Shown in pieces: positions 5,482 through 6,020 of a stretch of DNA of 6,020 bases. The position numbers and the translations under genes were made by a program. The DNA is from Microcaldota archaeon (GTDB taxonomy: Archaea; Micrarchaeota; Micrarchaeia; Micrarchaeales; CABMGC01): NCBI GenBank assembly GCA_028866975.1, contig JAGWHG010000034.1, positions 302 through 6,321 of the forward strand, given 5' to 3'. The notes beneath the pieces are model-generated. The model had not been told where the DNA came from. It did no database searches and saw nothing but the letters and a program-made list of their open reading frames with translations. Every line of letters begins with the position of its first letter. Within the stretch, counting starts at the first letter, position 1.

Positions 5482-5504
5482 CAAAATGATACCAATTTGA
5501 TATA
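5477..5504. promoter_or_regulatory. Probable operator: TATATCAAA inverted repeat
   Basis: TATATCAAA (5477-5485) and TTTGATATA (5496-5504) are exact complements separated by ten bases. Within and beside them the short box TGATA or its complement occurs four times: TATCA at 5479, and TGATA at 5487, 5498 and 5506. The repeat spans the TATA box and the expected transcription start of the ribbon-helix-helix gene. Repeated short boxes of this sort are typical binding sites of ribbon-helix-helix dimers, so autorepression is likely. The repeat is seen; the binding is inferred. Confidence 0.65.
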
Positions 5505-5512
5505 GTGATAAT

Positions 5513-5767
5513 GTGGATATATTAGTAAGACTGGACGGTGCCGTAGCTGCAATACTAAACACGCTCGTAAAGCGCGGAGTTTTCAAGACAAAGTCCGAAG
5601 CGATAAGGGCTGGCATACTTGAGCTTGGGAAAGAGTATATACCAACCGAAATGGAGGCAAAGCTTGTTGCGGCTAAGATAAAGAGAATAGAGGCGCAGAT
5701 TAAAAAAGGGAAGGTCAAGCTTGTGCCTTTGGAGAAGATGGCCAAGGATGTGGGCATCAAGCTTTAA
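5513..5767 (+). CDS. Ribbon-helix-helix (CopG/Arc-type) protein, probable antitoxin
   Basis: This small DNA-binding protein has 84 residues. The N-terminal 43 form a ribbon-helix-helix: a strand DILVRLD, helix AVAAILNTLVKRG, then KTKSEAIRAGILELGKEY, where TKSEAIRAGI is the classic second-helix pattern. The C-terminal half is charged and helical (about 47-70), with hydrophobic points such as LVPLEKM, the kind of region that wraps a toxin partner. The start is GTG 5513, because the ATG at 5511 is in a frame that stops at once. A RelE/ParE-like gene follows after 69 bases, so the pair is best read as a toxin-antitoxin module. The inverted repeat over its promoter suggests autoregulation. A plain transcription regulator is the alternative. 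Confidence 0.87.
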   Translation: MDILVRLDGAVAAILNTLVKRGVFKTKSEAIRAGILELGKEYIPTEMEAKLVAAKIKRIEAQIKKGKVKLVPLEKMAKDVGIKL

Positions 5768-5775
5768 TTACTTAC

Positions 5776-5787
5776 GCAAAATTTTGC
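5776..5787. repeat. 12-bp perfect palindrome between antitoxin and toxin genes
   Basis: GCAAAATTTTGC is a perfect palindrome in the gap after the ribbon-helix-helix gene, about 20 bases before the TATA-like box of the toxin gene. It could be an operator for the toxin promoter. It has no adjacent T-run hairpin of the bacterial type. A related string, TTTGCAAAAA, occurs both here (5783-5792) and after DUF655 (2766-2775), which may be chance in AT-rich spacers. Confidence 0.4.
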
Positions 5788-5802
5788 AAAAAGCTTCGTG
5801 CA

Positions 5803-5812
5803 TTTTTAAAAA
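5803..5812 (+). promoter_or_regulatory. TATA-like box before the toxin gene
   Basis: TTTTTAAAAA is centred about 26 bases before roughly 5833, a few bases from ATG 5837. This suggests a near-leaderless transcript for the toxin separate from the antitoxin transcript. The string is low in complexity, so support is moderate. Confidence 0.4.
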
Positions 5813-5836
5813 GCAGAAGAACGACCTATACACCTT

Positions 5837-6020
5837 ATGAATGGTTATGAATATTCTATCTCTTTCTCAGTTCTTGTCCGAAGGCAATTGCTGAAGATTG
5901 ACAACAGCATACGGGAAAGGCTGATGAAAAGGATTGAACGCATGGAGCATGAGCCTCCTGGTAGGCATCTAATGTACGGCCTTGGCTTCTTTGTTGTCGA
6001 AGTAGGCCAGTATCGCGGGG
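5837..6020 (+). CDS. RelE/ParE-family toxin, N-terminal part (3' end outside window)
   Basis: The frame from ATG 5837 stays open to the window end, giving 61 complete residues. It begins MNGYEYSISFS, a beta strand followed by the helix pair VRRQLLKIDNSIRERLMKRI, then EPPGRHL at 39-45 and the strand GLGFFVVEVGQYRG at 48-61. This is the usual order of archaeal RelE/ParE proteins, in which the PGRHL-GLGFF-VG-YR pattern is diagnostic. RelE members cut mRNA on the ribosome and ParE members poison gyrase; the C-terminal residues that would separate them lie outside. It follows the ribbon-helix-helix gene, its likely antitoxin. The other nearby ATGs (5841, 5847) are in different frames. Confidence 0.85.
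   Translation, partial: MNGYEYSISFSVLVRRQLLKIDNSIRERLMKRIERMEHEPPGRHLMYGLGFFVVEVGQYRG

Noticed and set aside
1..6020. CRISPR array, tRNA, insertion sequence or attachment site
   Set aside because: No regularly spaced repeats, cloverleaf-like segment, transposase motif or flanking direct repeats were found on reading through the window.

Overview
This window is archaeal. It carries an RNA polymerase stalk subunit (Rpo4/RpoF), the archaeal DUF655 protein, a eukaryote-type ribosomal protein L21e and a TATA-box-binding protein (TBP) homologue. The promoters are TATA boxes sitting about 25 bases before start codons. Genes are tightly packed, non-ATG starts are common, some leaders are very short or absent, and several short surface proteins are rich in N-glycosylation sequons. 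This looks like a small-genome archaeon, perhaps Micrarchaeota/DPANN, but the lineage is an inference from style and I cannot verify it here.

Layout. Bases 1-822 (+) hold the C-terminal part of a secreted PKD-domain surface protein. It converges, with one base between stops, on a MoxR-type AAA+ ATPase (824-1732, -). MoxR diverges from rpoF (1807-2145, +) across what may be one near-symmetric TATA box. rpoF is followed at once by DUF655 (2174-2749, +). Then come two visibly AT-richer genes (2852-3460 and 3460-4071, +). They encode a membrane-anchored fragment of a YVTN beta-propeller and a membrane-anchored, sequon-rich protein of unknown family, linked by a TAATG stop/start overlap. Next is rpl21e (4095-4388, -), which in many archaea lies directly before rpoF. 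It diverges from a TBP gene (4466-4780, +) that meets a DedA-family membrane protein (4781-5413, -) with no gap. The right end is a toxin-antitoxin-like pair: a ribbon-helix-helix protein (5513-5767, +) with an inverted-repeat operator over its promoter, and a RelE/ParE-family toxin (5837 to window end, +).

The most unusual item is the TBP gene. It encodes only one TBP repeat (104 residues) instead of the usual tandem pair of about 180-200 residues. It has its own stop, its own TATA promoter and no room for a second repeat on either side. It keeps both DNA-kinking phenylalanines and the TFB-contacting stirrup, so it could only form the classical saddle as a dimer.

Functionally the window mixes information-processing genes (rpoF, DUF655, rpl21e, TBP) with envelope genes (PKD protein, YVTN fragment, sequon-rich protein, DedA), an orphan MoxR chaperone-type ATPase and a toxin-antitoxin module. 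No tRNA, rRNA, CRISPR array, insertion sequence or long repeat was seen, and no stretch over 300 bases lacks a gene.
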